Shown: one piece after another, positions 1-8,364 of the stretch
Numbering within the stretch: the first letter of the stretch is position 1
Layout: every line of letters begins with the position of its first letter
Source of the DNA: an uncultured Lachnospiraceae bacterium
Lineage (GTDB): Bacteria > Bacillota > Clostridia > Lachnospirales > Lachnospiraceae
DNA length: 64,000 nucleotides
Reading direction: 5' to 3'
NCBI GenBank assembly: GCA_910583895.1
Contig: CAJTYJ010000018.1
Location: 1 to 64,000 of the forward strand
Made by a program: the position numbers and the translations under genes
Notes under the pieces: model-generated
Seen by the model: the letters and a program-made list of their open reading frames with translations, nothing else
The model's database searches: none
Told to the model about the DNA's origin: nothing

Positions 1-209
1 AGACCTGCCATTGTGAATGTTTCAAAAAGTCACCAGATTGACACTTTGGGCAGACATATTCATTTTTCAATTACAGTTTGCGGAAACTCAAGGCATTTTT
101 CGCGGAAATATCCCTTCTGTTTTGATAAGTTCGTCGTGACAATTCAGAGTCGGCAGGAACTGCCGATGTAATTCTCTCTTCGGCTTGCCAATTTCCAGCC
201 TATTTCTTC

Positions 210-238
210 TTGTCTCTTATTGGCTCGCATGATACAAT
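210..238 (+). promoter_or_regulatory. Sigma-A type promoter for the recombinase gene
   Basis: TTGTCT (210-215), a 17-bp spacer and TACAAT (233-238) lie about 65 bp before the recombinase start. The rest of the 304 bp upstream shows no gene. It holds one small perfect hairpin (TCGGCAG/CTGCCGA, about 150-166) and AT-rich DNA. Confidence 0.6.
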
Positions 239-304
239 AAAAACAGAGCTTATTATTTTACGACACGTTCTGTCAAAAACCATAATGACAAGGAGGATCA
301 TCTT

Positions 305-1348
305 ATGCCCTTATCCTATCACGAACAGATGGATTTAATTAACATAAAAAAATTACGTGAACTTCAAAAGGAACTTCCGGCTTTTGCCAGTGATTTTTTC
401 CGGGCGATGGAGATTAAGAAGGCAACCAACACGCGACGGAATTATGCCTATGATCTGAGCACTTTCTTCTATTTCCTGAAAACAGAAAATCCCTACTTCA
501 AGAATAAAGATGTCCGTACCCTTCCGGTTTCCGTCCTGGATAATTTGCAGCCGGTGGATATTGAAGAATATCTCTCCTTTCTCACTTACTATGAAAAGGA
601 TGGCCAGGTGTACCAGAACCATGAGGAAGGCAAAGCACGAAAATTGGCGACACTGAACACATTTTTTGGTTATTTTCATAAAAAAGAAATGATTCAGAAA
701 AATGCACCATCTGTGGTAGATGTGCCGAGAGTCAAAGAAAAAAATATCATCCGTATGGACGCCAACGAAGTAGCCCAACTGATTGACAATATAGAATCTG
801 GAGAAAAACTGACCAAACAGCAGAAAGTCTGGCACAGCCGAAATAAGCTGCGGGATCTGGCAATCGTTGTCACGTTGCTCGGAACAGGTGTTCGAGTGAC
901 AGAGCTGGTGGGGCTGGATCTCTCGGACCTGGATTTTGACAATGGTGCCATACGGGTGATCCGGAAAGGAGGAAGCGAAGATATCGTATATTTTGGAGAA
1001 GAAACAGAGGAAATGCTTCGCAATTATCTCGAAGAGCGTCTGGCCATGGATCCGGAACCCGGGCATGAAAACGCTCTGTTTATCTCTCAGAATAACACCC
1101 GGATTACCGTGCGCTCCGTGGAGCGTCTGGTAAAAAAATATGCTTCCACGGCCACTGTCAAAAAAATCACTCCCCATAAACTGCGCAGTACCTATGGAAC
1201 CTCCCTGTATCAGGAGACCGGTGATATCTACCTGGTGGCCGATGTCCTTGGACACAAAAACGTCAATACCACCCGAAAGCATTATGCTGCCATGAAGGAA
1301 GAAAATAAACGAAAAGCTGCCAATGTTGTGCAGCTAAGAGAACGCTAA
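305..1348 (+). CDS. Tyrosine recombinase, XerC/XerD-like
   Basis: This 347-residue protein is a site-specific tyrosine recombinase. The N-terminal half (about 25-135) looks like a SAM-like core-binding domain. The C-terminal half carries the catalytic set: Arg in TGVRVTEL, a Lys in the RKGG beta-hairpin, HKLR, LGHKN and the nucleophile Tyr in HYAAM. The start is ATG with AAGGAGG 9 bases upstream. Chromosomal Xer proteins resolve replicon dimers by acting at dif with FtsK; phage and ICE integrases share the fold. No attachment site, excisionase or phage gene is nearby, and a hairpin ends the gene just downstream, so a free-standing chromosomal Xer paralogue is the best reading. A dif site is not visible here. 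Confidence 0.88.
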   Translation: MPLSYHEQMDLINIKKLRELQKELPAFASDFFRAMEIKKATNTRRNYAYDLSTFFYFLKTENPYFKNKDVRTLPVSVLDNLQPVDIEEYLSFLTYYEKDGQVYQNHEEGKARKLATLNTFFGYFHKKEMIQKNAPSVVDVPRVKEKNIIRMDANEVAQLIDNIESGEKLTKQQKVWHSRNKLRDLAIVVTLLGTGVRVTELVGLDLSDLDFDNGAIRVIRKGGSEDIVYFGEETEEMLRNYLEERLAMDPEPGHENALFISQNNTRITVRSVERLVKKYASTATVKKITPHKLRSTYGTSLYQETGDIYLVADVLGHKNVNTTRKHYAAMKEENKRKAANVVQLRER

Positions 1349-1353
1349 GATAA

Positions 1354-1377
1354 GGAGCGCCAGAATTCCGGCGCTCC
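1354..1377 (+). terminator. Hairpin after recombinase gene
   Basis: GGAGCGCC and GGCGCTCC form a perfect 8-bp stem around an 8-base loop, followed by a pyrimidine-rich stretch (CCTCTCTTCT). It starts 6 bp after the recombinase stop and lies between two converging genes, so it could serve both. Confidence 0.7.
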
Positions 1378-1443
1378 CCTCTCTTCTATCCCATGTCCAT
1401 ACCGGACGAAATTTTATAAAACATATGAATTGCAATCGTCTGT

Positions 1444-2352
1444 TTAATGATACGACCACAGATTTTTGATCTGCTTTTCCAACTCTTCATAGGTCCATTT
1501 CTTTTCGCTTCTTGCTTTACAATTGGGATCATTAACCAGAAATCCCTTTTTATCATAACCGTAGATCATGATAAAATGTCCCGCCGCGGTAAAGTCTCCG
1601 GCCCGCATGGCACAGATAATCGGGTGTCCTGCATCCAGCTCTTTTTTCATCACAAATTCATCCAGTGAAATCTCAGAGCCGGTCACGCCGAATGCCTCCG
1701 CCCCGTCGGTCATCAGATCCCAGGATGTTCCCGTTCCTTCTATATAATACCCTTGCTCTTCCGAATATCGGGCAACCTTGTCAGGAGTCGCCATTGCATT
1801 GTCAGTCAGACCGTAGATCACCATAGACAGGCAGGTTGGTCCGCAGCCGGAGATTCCGATGCTGCTGGCACCATAGGAACCATATCCCCAGCGCTCGTCC
1901 CACTGAAGAAACAGCGGATAGTCACTCTTTTTCTCTTTTTTTGTCAGCTCTCCATTGACCGTACCGTCATGATCCGGGTATCCTTTTACATAGTCTAACA
2001 TCTCCGGATTGTTGGCAAGAGCTGCCAGATACACTTCCGGGTAGGATTCATAATTGTCCAGAATCTCTTTGAACCCTTTCTTCTCTTCCGCCAGTTCTTC
2101 CAGTCTTTCGCGCACTTCTGACTCCACGCGCTGTTTGGGCGCTTCCATCTCATAGGTTTTCGTACCTGAGAAATGACCAATTGTTCGCAGAAGAAAGAAC
2201 AAAATCCCTGCCATAACGACAAGAATCAAAAACAGGCAGGCCAGTCTGCAGATTCGCCTGATCTTCCGGCGCAGCCGTCGCTTTTTCTTTCTGCGCATCT
2301 GCTCCCGCCTTCTCATCCGCTCCCGCTCTGTCATCCTTTGTCTTTGCTCCAT
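1444..2352 (-). CDS. Membrane-anchored C39-like cysteine peptidase
   Basis: The protein starts with a very basic stretch (many Arg/Lys) and then one membrane segment (about residues 37-57), so it is probably anchored with its C-terminal domain outside. That domain (about 145-302) matches the peptidase C39-like family: a Cys in GCGPTCLSM, then His in AAGHFIMIYGY and a following NDPN. The family includes bacteriocin-leader peptidases and uncharacterised secreted thiol peptidases. No bacteriocin or ABC transporter is adjacent, so the substrate is unknown. The start is uncertain: TTG at 2382 and ATG at 2364 are in frame but lack a spaced ribosome site. ATG 2352 has AAGGG 12 bases upstream. Confidence 0.75.
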   Translation of the reverse strand: MEQRQRMTERERMRRREQMRRKKKRRLRRKIRRICRLACLFLILVVMAGILFFLLRTIGHFSGTKTYEMEAPKQRVESEVRERLEELAEEKKGFKEILDNYESYPEVYLAALANNPEMLDYVKGYPDHDGTVNGELTKKEKKSDYPLFLQWDERWGYGSYGASSIGISGCGPTCLSMVIYGLTDNAMATPDKVARYSEEQGYYIEGTGTSWDLMTDGAEAFGVTGSEISLDEFVMKKELDAGHPIICAMRAGDFTAAGHFIMIYGYDKKGFLVNDPNCKARSEKKWTYEELEKQIKNLWSYH

Positions 2353-2475
2353 CCCGTCTTTCATCCCTTCGTATGTTCTCAAATTCTAAGCGAATTCAAC
2401 AAATATAGAGTAACATATTTTCCGGTTTTTATGTCTGAAGCAAATCATAAGATTTCTTAAGAAATACTGAAAAGG

Positions 2476-3048
2476 TCAGAAAGACCCGCGTTTCAGCTGT
2501 GCTCTGCACTCGCGCCATTTTGGATAATGCTGATCTAAGATCCCGTAAAAACGTGCATTGTGTCCGGTTTCCAGAAGATGCGTCAGTTCATGGACAACCA
2601 CATACTCGATACACTCCTCAGGGAATGCTCCAAGCCAGACACTGATGGAGATATTGCCGGATCGGATGCTGCAGCTTCCCCACTGGGAACGGGTGTCCCG
2701 GATCGTCACTTTATTACATCGGACTCCCAGGATCCGTTCCCATTTGAGAATCAAATCCGGTAGAATTTTTTGCAAATGCTCTCGATAAAAAGCCATCTGC
2801 TTTTGCTTATCTTCCTTTTGCATCTCTGGCTTTGTCAAAGATTCGCTGGCTTTCTTTTGGTACTTCTCTACCCAGCGAAGAATTCGCGGCTGGTTTAGAA
2901 TCTGTTCCACTGCTTCGTATTTCATGGAACAGGGAATGGAGACACGAATCACATCCGGTTCTTCCGGCCGGATCCGAAGATTTGTATGCTTCACTTTCTT
3001 TTTCGTAATCTGCACGCGGCAGCCGTGCCAGTTATATTCCTTCATCAT
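2476..3048 (-). CDS. YgjP-type zinc metallopeptidase (M48/DUF45-like)
   Basis: This 190-residue soluble protein has the zinc motif HELTH in VVHELTHLLETGHNARF, with a third ligand probably in the GHNARFY segment. That arrangement is typical of the YgjP/DUF45 metallopeptidase family. An IRDTRSQWGSCS motif before it is also characteristic. The cellular role of this family is not established. The gene starts 11 bp after the stop of the Lys/Glu-rich protein upstream on the same strand, and GTGAGGC before the ATGATG start lies over that stop, so the two are probably co-transcribed. Confidence 0.85.
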   Translation of the reverse strand: MMKEYNWHGCRVQITKKKVKHTNLRIRPEEPDVIRVSIPCSMKYEAVEQILNQPRILRWVEKYQKKASESLTKPEMQKEDKQKQMAFYREHLQKILPDLILKWERILGVRCNKVTIRDTRSQWGSCSIRSGNISISVWLGAFPEECIEYVVVHELTHLLETGHNARFYGILDQHYPKWRECRAQLKRGSF

Positions 3049-3058
3049 GCCTCACGAG

Positions 3059-4042
3059 TTATGCTCTTCTGACATAGGGCTTATTCTCTGTCTCTTTTTC
3101 CTGGAATTCCGGCAGGTCTACGGCAGCCTTATAAGCGGCAAAGCCTCTGGAACTGCCAAGGGAAAGGGGTGCAGCAACAGGTTCGGCATCCGGAAGCACA
3201 TTGGGCATCTGGATTTTTGTTGCCTGGTTATCCATCATTCCGGCGGCAATCATGTATTTGGCTATCCGCTCCTCGTTCATCACCTCGCTGGCCATCAATT
3301 CAGCAGCGATGATTTCTTTCTGCCGCATCTCCATTCCTCTCTCTTCCTGCTCTTCTGTTTCCAGCATTTTTTCTTCTATAAGTTCTTCCGTCATTTCTTT
3401 CTTCAGTGCAGCTTCCTGTTGCATCTTTTCCTCCATCTTTTTCTTTCGGGCTGCCTCCTCTCTTCGCTTCTTCTCTGCTTTTCTCTTTCGGATTTTCTTG
3501 TCTTCCTTTGCTTTTGCTTTTTTGCGGGCTTCCAGCTGTTTTTTGTCAAGATCCTTCTGCCACGGTTTTCGCGTCACAATAGAGGCCATCTTTTTCTCTG
3601 CCTCTTTCATCTGGTTGAGACGAATCATCAGGTACTCTGCATCTTCCTTGCTCAGATTGGAAGCCATCTCTGCCAGCTTCTGCGTCTTGATCCGCTCTGC
3701 ATCGTCCCGTGTACGGCACTTTTTCAGACGGTCCTCATAGGCCGCCTGTTCTTGCTCTAGTGCCATAACTTTCATATAAAGCTGCGGATCATGTTTTTTC
3801 AGAAATTCCTTCTCCGCACTGGTCAGCCTGGCGCCTGCCTTAAGTTTTGCCCGAATCTTTCCAAGCTTCGCCTGAACAGCCGTCTCATCACTGGTCTTTC
3901 CTCCGGAAGAGATGGCCTTGGCAAAAGAAGCATGCAGATCCATCTTCTCTGTCAAAGGGACTTCTCCGGATTCTTTCATTTCCCAGTACCCCTGCATCTT
4001 TGTCTGTCTGAGGTATTGGTACATATTGTTGTACAATTCCAT
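3059..4042 (-). CDS. Hypothetical coiled-coil protein, Lys/Glu/Arg-rich
   Basis: I do not recognise a family. The 327-residue protein has no signal peptide or membrane segment. Residues about 175-265 are almost entirely Lys, Glu, Arg, Ala and Met, indicating a long charged alpha helix or coiled coil. The C-terminal tail (about 270-327) is rich in Met and Ala. The N-terminus (MELYNNMYQYLRQ) is conserved-looking and lacks the charge bias. It is the first gene of a two-gene unit with the YgjP-like peptidase. Translation is well supported by TCAGGAGGTGACC just before the ATG. A structural or scaffold role is only a guess. Confidence 0.7.
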   Translation of the reverse strand: MELYNNMYQYLRQTKMQGYWEMKESGEVPLTEKMDLHASFAKAISSGGKTSDETAVQAKLGKIRAKLKAGARLTSAEKEFLKKHDPQLYMKVMALEQEQAAYEDRLKKCRTRDDAERIKTQKLAEMASNLSKEDAEYLMIRLNQMKEAEKKMASIVTRKPWQKDLDKKQLEARKKAKAKEDKKIRKRKAEKKRREEAARKKKMEEKMQQEAALKKEMTEELIEEKMLETEEQEERGMEMRQKEIIAAELMASEVMNEERIAKYMIAAGMMDNQATKIQMPNVLPDAEPVAAPLSLGSSRGFAAYKAAVDLPEFQEKETENKPYVRRA

Positions 4043-4303
4043 ATGGTCAGGTCACCTCCTGACTCCTTCTGCGTCTGATAAACGGTTTCTATACTGTATA
4101 TGTCGGCTGTGAAGGCGTTTTCCATAAGCTGACAGGGAAATTTTGGAGATCTGCAGCAGATCTTTGCTCCTCTTTGCGGTGTTGTCCCGGGCCGGGACCG
4201 TAAACTTTTCTGTCCCGGTGACAGCGCTTGATTCTCCTGCGCAAATCGATTATGATAAGAACAGCTGTCAGGAATTTATGAATCGAGTAGGAGGTATAAA
4301 AAA

Positions 4304-5110
4304 TTGGAAAAACTGATTGTTCTGGGCACCGGAAACGCACAGGCGGTGCACTGCTATAATACTTGTTTTGCGATGAAAAAGGGAGATGAATATTTTCTGA
4401 CTGATGCAGGAGGGGGCAATGGAATCCTTCTTGCTCTGGAAAAACAGCAGATCCCTTTGGAACGCATCCATCATATCTTTGTGACCCACGCACACAATGA
4501 TCATATTCTGGGCATGGTCTGGATGATCCGGATGATCGCCACCAGCATGAACAAGGGAAACTATGAGGACAGCCTGCATATTTACTGTCACCGGGAGCTG
4601 GTGGATACGATCAAAACACTCTCCTGCCTGACGATCGGGAAAAAGTTCACGGCACATTTTGACAGCCGCATCTTGTTTCATATAGTAGAACACAACGACC
4701 GAAAAGACATTCTCGGCGACCAGTTTACTTTTTTTGACATTGGATCCTCCAAGGAAAAACAATATGGCTACTGCATCCATATGGAACAGGGGACCATACT
4801 TGCTTTTCCCGGGGATGAACCTTATCATGAAGCACTGTTTCCCTATGTGCAGGGAGCAGACTGGCTTCTTCATGAGGCCTTTTGCCTGTACAGCCAGCGT
4901 GACCGGTTTAAACCTTATGAAAAGCACCACAGTACGGTTATGGATGCCTGCCGGCTGGCAGAGACGCTCAAAATTCCAAATCTGGTGCTTTGGCACACGG
5001 AAGACAAAGACCTGGCGCACAGGAAAGAACGCTATACCGCAGAAGGACGGCAGCATTATGGCGGAAATCTGTATGTGCCAGAGGATGGTGAGCAGTTTTG
5101 CTTCTTATAG
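4304..5110 (+). CDS. MBL-fold metallo-hydrolase, RNase Z-like
   Basis: This 268-residue protein has the metallo-beta-lactamase metal motif THAHNDHILG (H-x-H-x-D-H), later His and Asp ligands around FPGDEPYHE, and a C-terminal LWHTED His. The order of segments resembles the tRNase Z/arylsulfatase branch of the superfamily. The substrate cannot be assigned from sequence. The start is TTG at 4304, chosen because AGGAGG (4289-4294) lies 9 bases upstream and no ATG fits. The gene is divergent from the coiled-coil gene. The 260-bp gap between them holds no other gene. Confidence 0.85.
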   Translation: MEKLIVLGTGNAQAVHCYNTCFAMKKGDEYFLTDAGGGNGILLALEKQQIPLERIHHIFVTHAHNDHILGMVWMIRMIATSMNKGNYEDSLHIYCHRELVDTIKTLSCLTIGKKFTAHFDSRILFHIVEHNDRKDILGDQFTFFDIGSSKEKQYGYCIHMEQGTILAFPGDEPYHEALFPYVQGADWLLHEAFCLYSQRDRFKPYEKHHSTVMDACRLAETLKIPNLVLWHTEDKDLAHRKERYTAEGRQHYGGNLYVPEDGEQFCFL

Positions 5111-5174
5111 AGCCTAAGCATCTTCACCCCCTGTTGCATAAACTGAAGAAAAAGGAAAAACAGGAGATGTATAT

Positions 5175-5669
5175 ATGTATCAGCCTACCCCTTCTTCCCA
5201 CTTTCAGTATCTGCTGACCCATACTGCTCCGGCAGCAATCGCATGGATCCAGGGAAATGCCGAACATCCTCAGCTTGCAGGCTCTGTAAAATTTTATCAG
5301 ACTTCTTATGGCGGCGTTCTTGTGGAAGCCGAGATCTTCGGCCTTCCCAATATTCATACGCCTGGTTCCAGTCATTTTTATGGAATGCATATCCATGAGC
5401 AGGGGGATTGTACCAGGCCGTTTGATCAGACCGGTGATCATTACAATCCGGACCACAATCCCCATCCTCAGCATGCAGGTGACCTGCCTCCCTTGATGGG
5501 CAATCAAGGATATGCCTGGCATGTTTTCTATGACAAGCGTTTCTTTGTAGATGATATCCTAGGAAGATCCGTGATCATCCACAGCATGACCGATGACTTT
5601 TCCAGTCAGCCATCCGGCAACTCCGGCGCCAAGATCGGATGCGGAGTGATCAAAGCGGCAACTGCCTGA
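5175..5669 (+). CDS. Cu/Zn superoxide dismutase family protein
   Basis: The 164-residue protein keeps the Cu/Zn-SOD ligand set: copper His72, His74 (GMHIHEQGDC), the bridging His89 (TGDHYNP), a short zinc loop with His97, His100 and Asp103 (HAGDLP), and copper His136 (SVIIH). Cys79 and Cys156 fit the conserved disulfide. The active-site Arg that normally precedes the last strand (GN-x-G-x-R) is Lys153 here (GNSGAKIGCG). There is no signal peptide, although most bacterial Cu/Zn-SODs are exported, so the protein is predicted to be cytoplasmic. ATG has AGGAG upstream. SOD-like family assignment is secure; activity is not. The gene ends 2 bp before the convergent amidohydrolase gene. Confidence 0.85.
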   Translation: MYQPTPSSHFQYLLTHTAPAAIAWIQGNAEHPQLAGSVKFYQTSYGGVLVEAEIFGLPNIHTPGSSHFYGMHIHEQGDCTRPFDQTGDHYNPDHNPHPQHAGDLPPLMGNQGYAWHVFYDKRFFVDDILGRSVIIHSMTDDFSSQPSGNSGAKIGCGVIKAATA

Positions 5670-5671
5670 AC

Positions 5672-7030
5672 TTAACAGGTTTTCACAGGAAAACGCTCCG
5701 GCATCCGGATGCCCGCCCGGCTTCGGATGCCGGCTGCACGGATTTTTGCTTCCTGAATCAGAGACGCTTCGTCAAAAGTCAGGATCTTTCGGTCTCTCAT
5801 CAGCCATCTGCCGTTGCAGATAGTGCTTTCCACATTGGCAGAATGCATGGAAGTTACCAGATTGGCGATGGGATCGTGCATAGGCTGCATTCCCACAGAA
5901 TCCGGATTGATGATGATCAGATCCGCTTTTTTGCCTGGTTCCAGACTTCCATAAAGATGTTCCTCCTGCAATGCCTTTGCCCCGTTCATGGTAGCCATAC
6001 GAAGAATCTCCTGGGCTTTTACGACGGTGGGATCCAGACGCCAGCCTTTGTGAATCAGGGAAGTCACCCACATCTCGTCCACCATGTCCATCCGGTTGTT
6101 GGTGGGTGCCCCGTCGGTTCCGATTGCCACACAGATCCCTTCCCGAAGCATTCGCGGCACTTTGGCAAAACCAAGGACCCGCATGGCAGAGGCAGGATTG
6201 TGAGATACTTTCACTTCATAGTCCCGGAACATCTCCACTTCTTCATGCGTCAGCCATACCGTGTGAGCTGCCAAAAGGTTCGGGCCAAGAAACCCCAGAT
6301 CTCTTAGATGGGTCACTGTCTGCACTCCGAGACGCTCTTTTACATAGTCTACCTCAGATTTGGCTTCCGCCACATGCATGTGGATCCCAATGCCGTATCG
6401 GTCTGCCAGTTCTTTTGTTCCCAGCAAAAGCTCATCCGTTGCGTTGAAGATAGTCCGAACTCCGAGCCAGACCTCCACCCGACCTTCTGCCGTTTTATGA
6501 AATCTGCGAATGTCCTCCTCCTGCCGGTCCAGTTCCTCCCTGGTATTGCGCTGCCAGGCTTTGGGAAGCCCTTCTCCGCAGTCCATGACCGAGTTGGCCA
6601 GCTTTGCCCGGATTCCGGCCTCTTCCACCGCCCGGGCCATACCCGATACATACTGCCCTCCCGGTTCTGCGATGGCCGTCACACCTGCCTTGATCTGTTC
6701 CGCTGCACAGAACAGCGTCGAAATGTAGGAATCCTCTTCGGTCATATGACTCTCATAGGGCCAGATGCGGTCGTGCAGCCAGGTCAGCAGATCCACATCA
6801 TCCGCCAGCCCTCTGGCCAGCTGCTGAGAAGTGTGTACATGGGTGTTGACTAGTCCCGGCATCACAAGCTTGCCCGTCAGATCCAGCACTTCATCACAGG
6901 TACTCTCATCCACCGCTTCTCCTCCTGCCAGCAGGATTCGGTCATCTTCAAACAGCAGGTTTCCGTCGGTGTAAACCTGTCCTTCCCTGTTCATGGTTAC
7001 AATCATGGCATGTTTCAGCAAAGTTCTCAT
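5672..7030 (-). CDS. Amidohydrolase, MtaD/TrzN-like deaminase family
   Basis: This 452-residue metal-dependent hydrolase has an N-terminal beta segment, then a TIM barrel with the metal ligands HVH (VNTHVHTSQQ), His in IHMHVAE, His in AAHTVWLTHEE and Asp in IGTDGAPTNN. The C-terminal GSLEPGKKADLIII closes the composite beta domain. The segment order fits the 5-methylthioadenosine/S-adenosylhomocysteine deaminase and chlorohydrolase branch. The substrate is probably a purine-like amine but is not proven. ATG 7030 is used because AAAGGAGC lies 8 bases upstream; the frame stays open 31 codons further with no ribosome site. Confidence 0.85.
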   Translation of the reverse strand: MRTLLKHAMIVTMNREGQVYTDGNLLFEDDRILLAGGEAVDESTCDEVLDLTGKLVMPGLVNTHVHTSQQLARGLADDVDLLTWLHDRIWPYESHMTEEDSYISTLFCAAEQIKAGVTAIAEPGGQYVSGMARAVEEAGIRAKLANSVMDCGEGLPKAWQRNTREELDRQEEDIRRFHKTAEGRVEVWLGVRTIFNATDELLLGTKELADRYGIGIHMHVAEAKSEVDYVKERLGVQTVTHLRDLGFLGPNLLAAHTVWLTHEEVEMFRDYEVKVSHNPASAMRVLGFAKVPRMLREGICVAIGTDGAPTNNRMDMVDEMWVTSLIHKGWRLDPTVVKAQEILRMATMNGAKALQEEHLYGSLEPGKKADLIIINPDSVGMQPMHDPIANLVTSMHSANVESTICNGRWLMRDRKILTFDEASLIQEAKIRAAGIRSRAGIRMPERFPVKTC

Positions 7031-7131
7031 AGACTGCTCCTTTTTCCTTTCGTAATCGTATTTTTTAGTCAGATTATAACATGAAAGGAATTGTGGTTCA
7101 ATCCTGAGACTTTTCTGATCCAAAGTAGGAC

Positions 7132-7160
7132 TGTTAAAAACAAGGTACCTGTGCTATACT
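7132..7160 (+). promoter_or_regulatory. Candidate promoter of the redox operon
   Basis: TGTTAA (7132-7137), a 17-bp spacer and TATACT (7155-7160). The -35 box is weak. A start near 7167 would place the 5' end almost exactly at the first helix of the structured leader that follows. Confidence 0.45.
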
Positions 7161-7169
7161 GTATTCATG

Positions 7170-7295
7170 TGCTGACATCTTTATTTTCAGCCTGTGGCAC
7201 AGAAGGAACTTTTAGCCTGCAGGGCTCAGAAGAAAGGCGATGCGGCGGCATTGCTGACCGGCGGTGTCGCAGATGGAAATTCAGGCTTGTCAGCA
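7170..7295 (+). promoter_or_regulatory. Structured 5' leader, possible cis-regulatory RNA
   Basis: TGCTGACA (7170-7177) pairs perfectly with TGTCAGCA (7288-7295). Immediately inside, AGCCTG (7189-7194) pairs with CAGGCT (7282-7287), leaving a one-sided 11-base U-rich bulge. Within this 126-nt domain are a hairpin AGCC/GGCT and a 7-bp hairpin GCGATGC/GCATTGC. A further hairpin TGTAAA/TTTACA lies near 7325-7340, before the GlsB ribosome site. No known riboswitch consensus was recognised. The 360-bp gap between 7031 and 7391 holds no convincing gene. Confidence 0.4.
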
Positions 7296-7391
7296 AACAA
7301 AGGGCAAACGGTCTAAGATCCATTGTAAATTTGTTTACAGGAGGATTTTTGATCAACATTTTATGAAATTACAACAGGAGGAACAGAAATC

Positions 7392-7634
7392 ATGTTTGGA
7401 TTAATAATCGGACTTTTCACTGGAGGGATTGCCGGCTGGATTGCAGGAAAAATCATGAACAAGGAAGGCGGTATGATGCAGAATATCCTGCTTGGAATTG
7501 TCGGCGGCATCGTGGGAAATGTGGTGCTTGGGATGATCGGTATCCACGGAAGCGGATTGATTGGAAGCATCATCGTAGCGGTCGTTGGTTCCTGCATTGT
7601 CATCTGGCTGGTCAACAATCTGTCCGGACGATGA
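7392..7634 (+). CDS. GlsB/YeaQ/YmgE family membrane protein
   Basis: An 80-residue Gly-rich protein with three short hydrophobic segments (about 3-20, 30-50 and 57-75) and the GGIAGWIAGKIM pattern typical of the transglycosylase-associated GlsB/YeaQ family. These are small inner-membrane proteins often linked to stress; the family name does not imply enzyme activity. ACAGGAGG precedes the ATG. It is the first gene after the structured leader and is followed 18 bp later by the TlpA-like lipoprotein gene. Confidence 0.85.
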   Translation: MFGLIIGLFTGGIAGWIAGKIMNKEGGMMQNILLGIVGGIVGNVVLGMIGIHGSGLIGSIIVAVVGSCIVIWLVNNLSGR

Positions 7635-7652
7635 AAGAAAGGAGGACTTTTT

Positions 7653-8231
7653 ATGCGGAGTTATCATAAAACTTGCCTTTTCCTCTGTATTCTTTTCCTG
7701 GCCCTGCTAAGCGGCTGTGGGGAAAAGGACCAGACTGAGGAGGTCAAAGACAGCACCTCAGAAACCGATACGTCGTCTGCCGTATCAGACAGCAATGCTT
7801 CCATTACCTTTGATGCGCAGACCATCGACGGGGCTTCTGTCTCCGGCGACGTGTTTTCAAACTCCCGGATTACCATGGTCAATGTGTGGGCCACCTACTG
7901 CAATCCCTGTCTGAGTGAGATGCCAGGGCTTGGAGAGCTTGCCAAAGCCTATGACACCGAAGATTTTCAGCTGATTGGAATCATCAGCGACGTTGCGGAG
8001 GATGCGCAGGAACCGGCGATAAAGACTGCATCGGAACTGATCGGGCAGACCGGTGCCGACTACCCGCATCTGCTTTTGAACGAGTCTTTGTACCGCGCGC
8101 TTCTGATGGATGTGTCTGCTGTGCCGACTACCTTTTTTATCAGCCAGGACGGACAGATCCTGGATACCGTGGTGGGCGCCATGGAAAAATCTGCATGGGA
8201 GGAAACCATCAATGCACTTTTGGAACAGTAA
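7653..8231 (+). CDS. TlpA/ResA-like thioredoxin lipoprotein
   Basis: The 192-residue protein starts with a lipoprotein signal (LALLSGCG), so it should be tethered outside the membrane. A Thr/Ser/Asp-rich linker (about 25-50) leads into a thioredoxin-like domain of the TlpA/ResA type with active site ATYCNPC (VNVWATYCNPCLSEMP) and the cis-Pro segment SAVPTTFF. The family reduces or oxidises thiols in extracytoplasmic proteins. GAAAGGAGG precedes the ATG. Its 3' end overlaps the next small gene by 20 bp. It sits with an Fe-S membrane protein that could feed it electrons. Confidence 0.9.
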   Translation: MRSYHKTCLFLCILFLALLSGCGEKDQTEEVKDSTSETDTSSAVSDSNASITFDAQTIDGASVSGDVFSNSRITMVNVWATYCNPCLSEMPGLGELAKAYDTEDFQLIGIISDVAEDAQEPAIKTASELIGQTGADYPHLLLNESLYRALLMDVSAVPTTFFISQDGQILDTVVGAMEKSAWEETINALLEQ

Positions 8232-8364
8232 ACATCCGTACCTGTGGCTGTACGGCGTTTTGGCAGGAATTATCTGCTTTATACTTGGACAGGCGCAAGG
8301 ACAGTTTGCGGTCATCTGGAAAAAGGCTGTGATGATCTGTCTGGAGTGCATCGGAATCGGGTGA
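8212..8364 (+). CDS. CD1871A-type CXXC small membrane protein
   Basis: This 50-residue peptide has one hydrophobic segment (about 10-27) and ends in MICLECIGIG, a C-x-x-C followed by IGIG. That ending and size match the CD1871A family of CXXC proteins known in Clostridia. The ATG lies inside the end of the TlpA-like gene (20-bp overlap) and its stop overlaps the next start in a GTGA, so the three are translationally coupled. The two Cys may relay electrons between the cytosolic Fe-S partner and the outer thioredoxin-like lipoprotein; that role is inferred from context. Confidence 0.8.
   Translation: MHFWNSKHPYLWLYGVLAGIICFILGQAQGQFAVIWKKAVMICLECIGIG

Noticed and set aside
7300..7330. GGGCAAAC similar to the c-di-GMP-I riboswitch core
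   Set aside because: The other conserved parts (CACGCACA, ACGCAAAGC) are absent.
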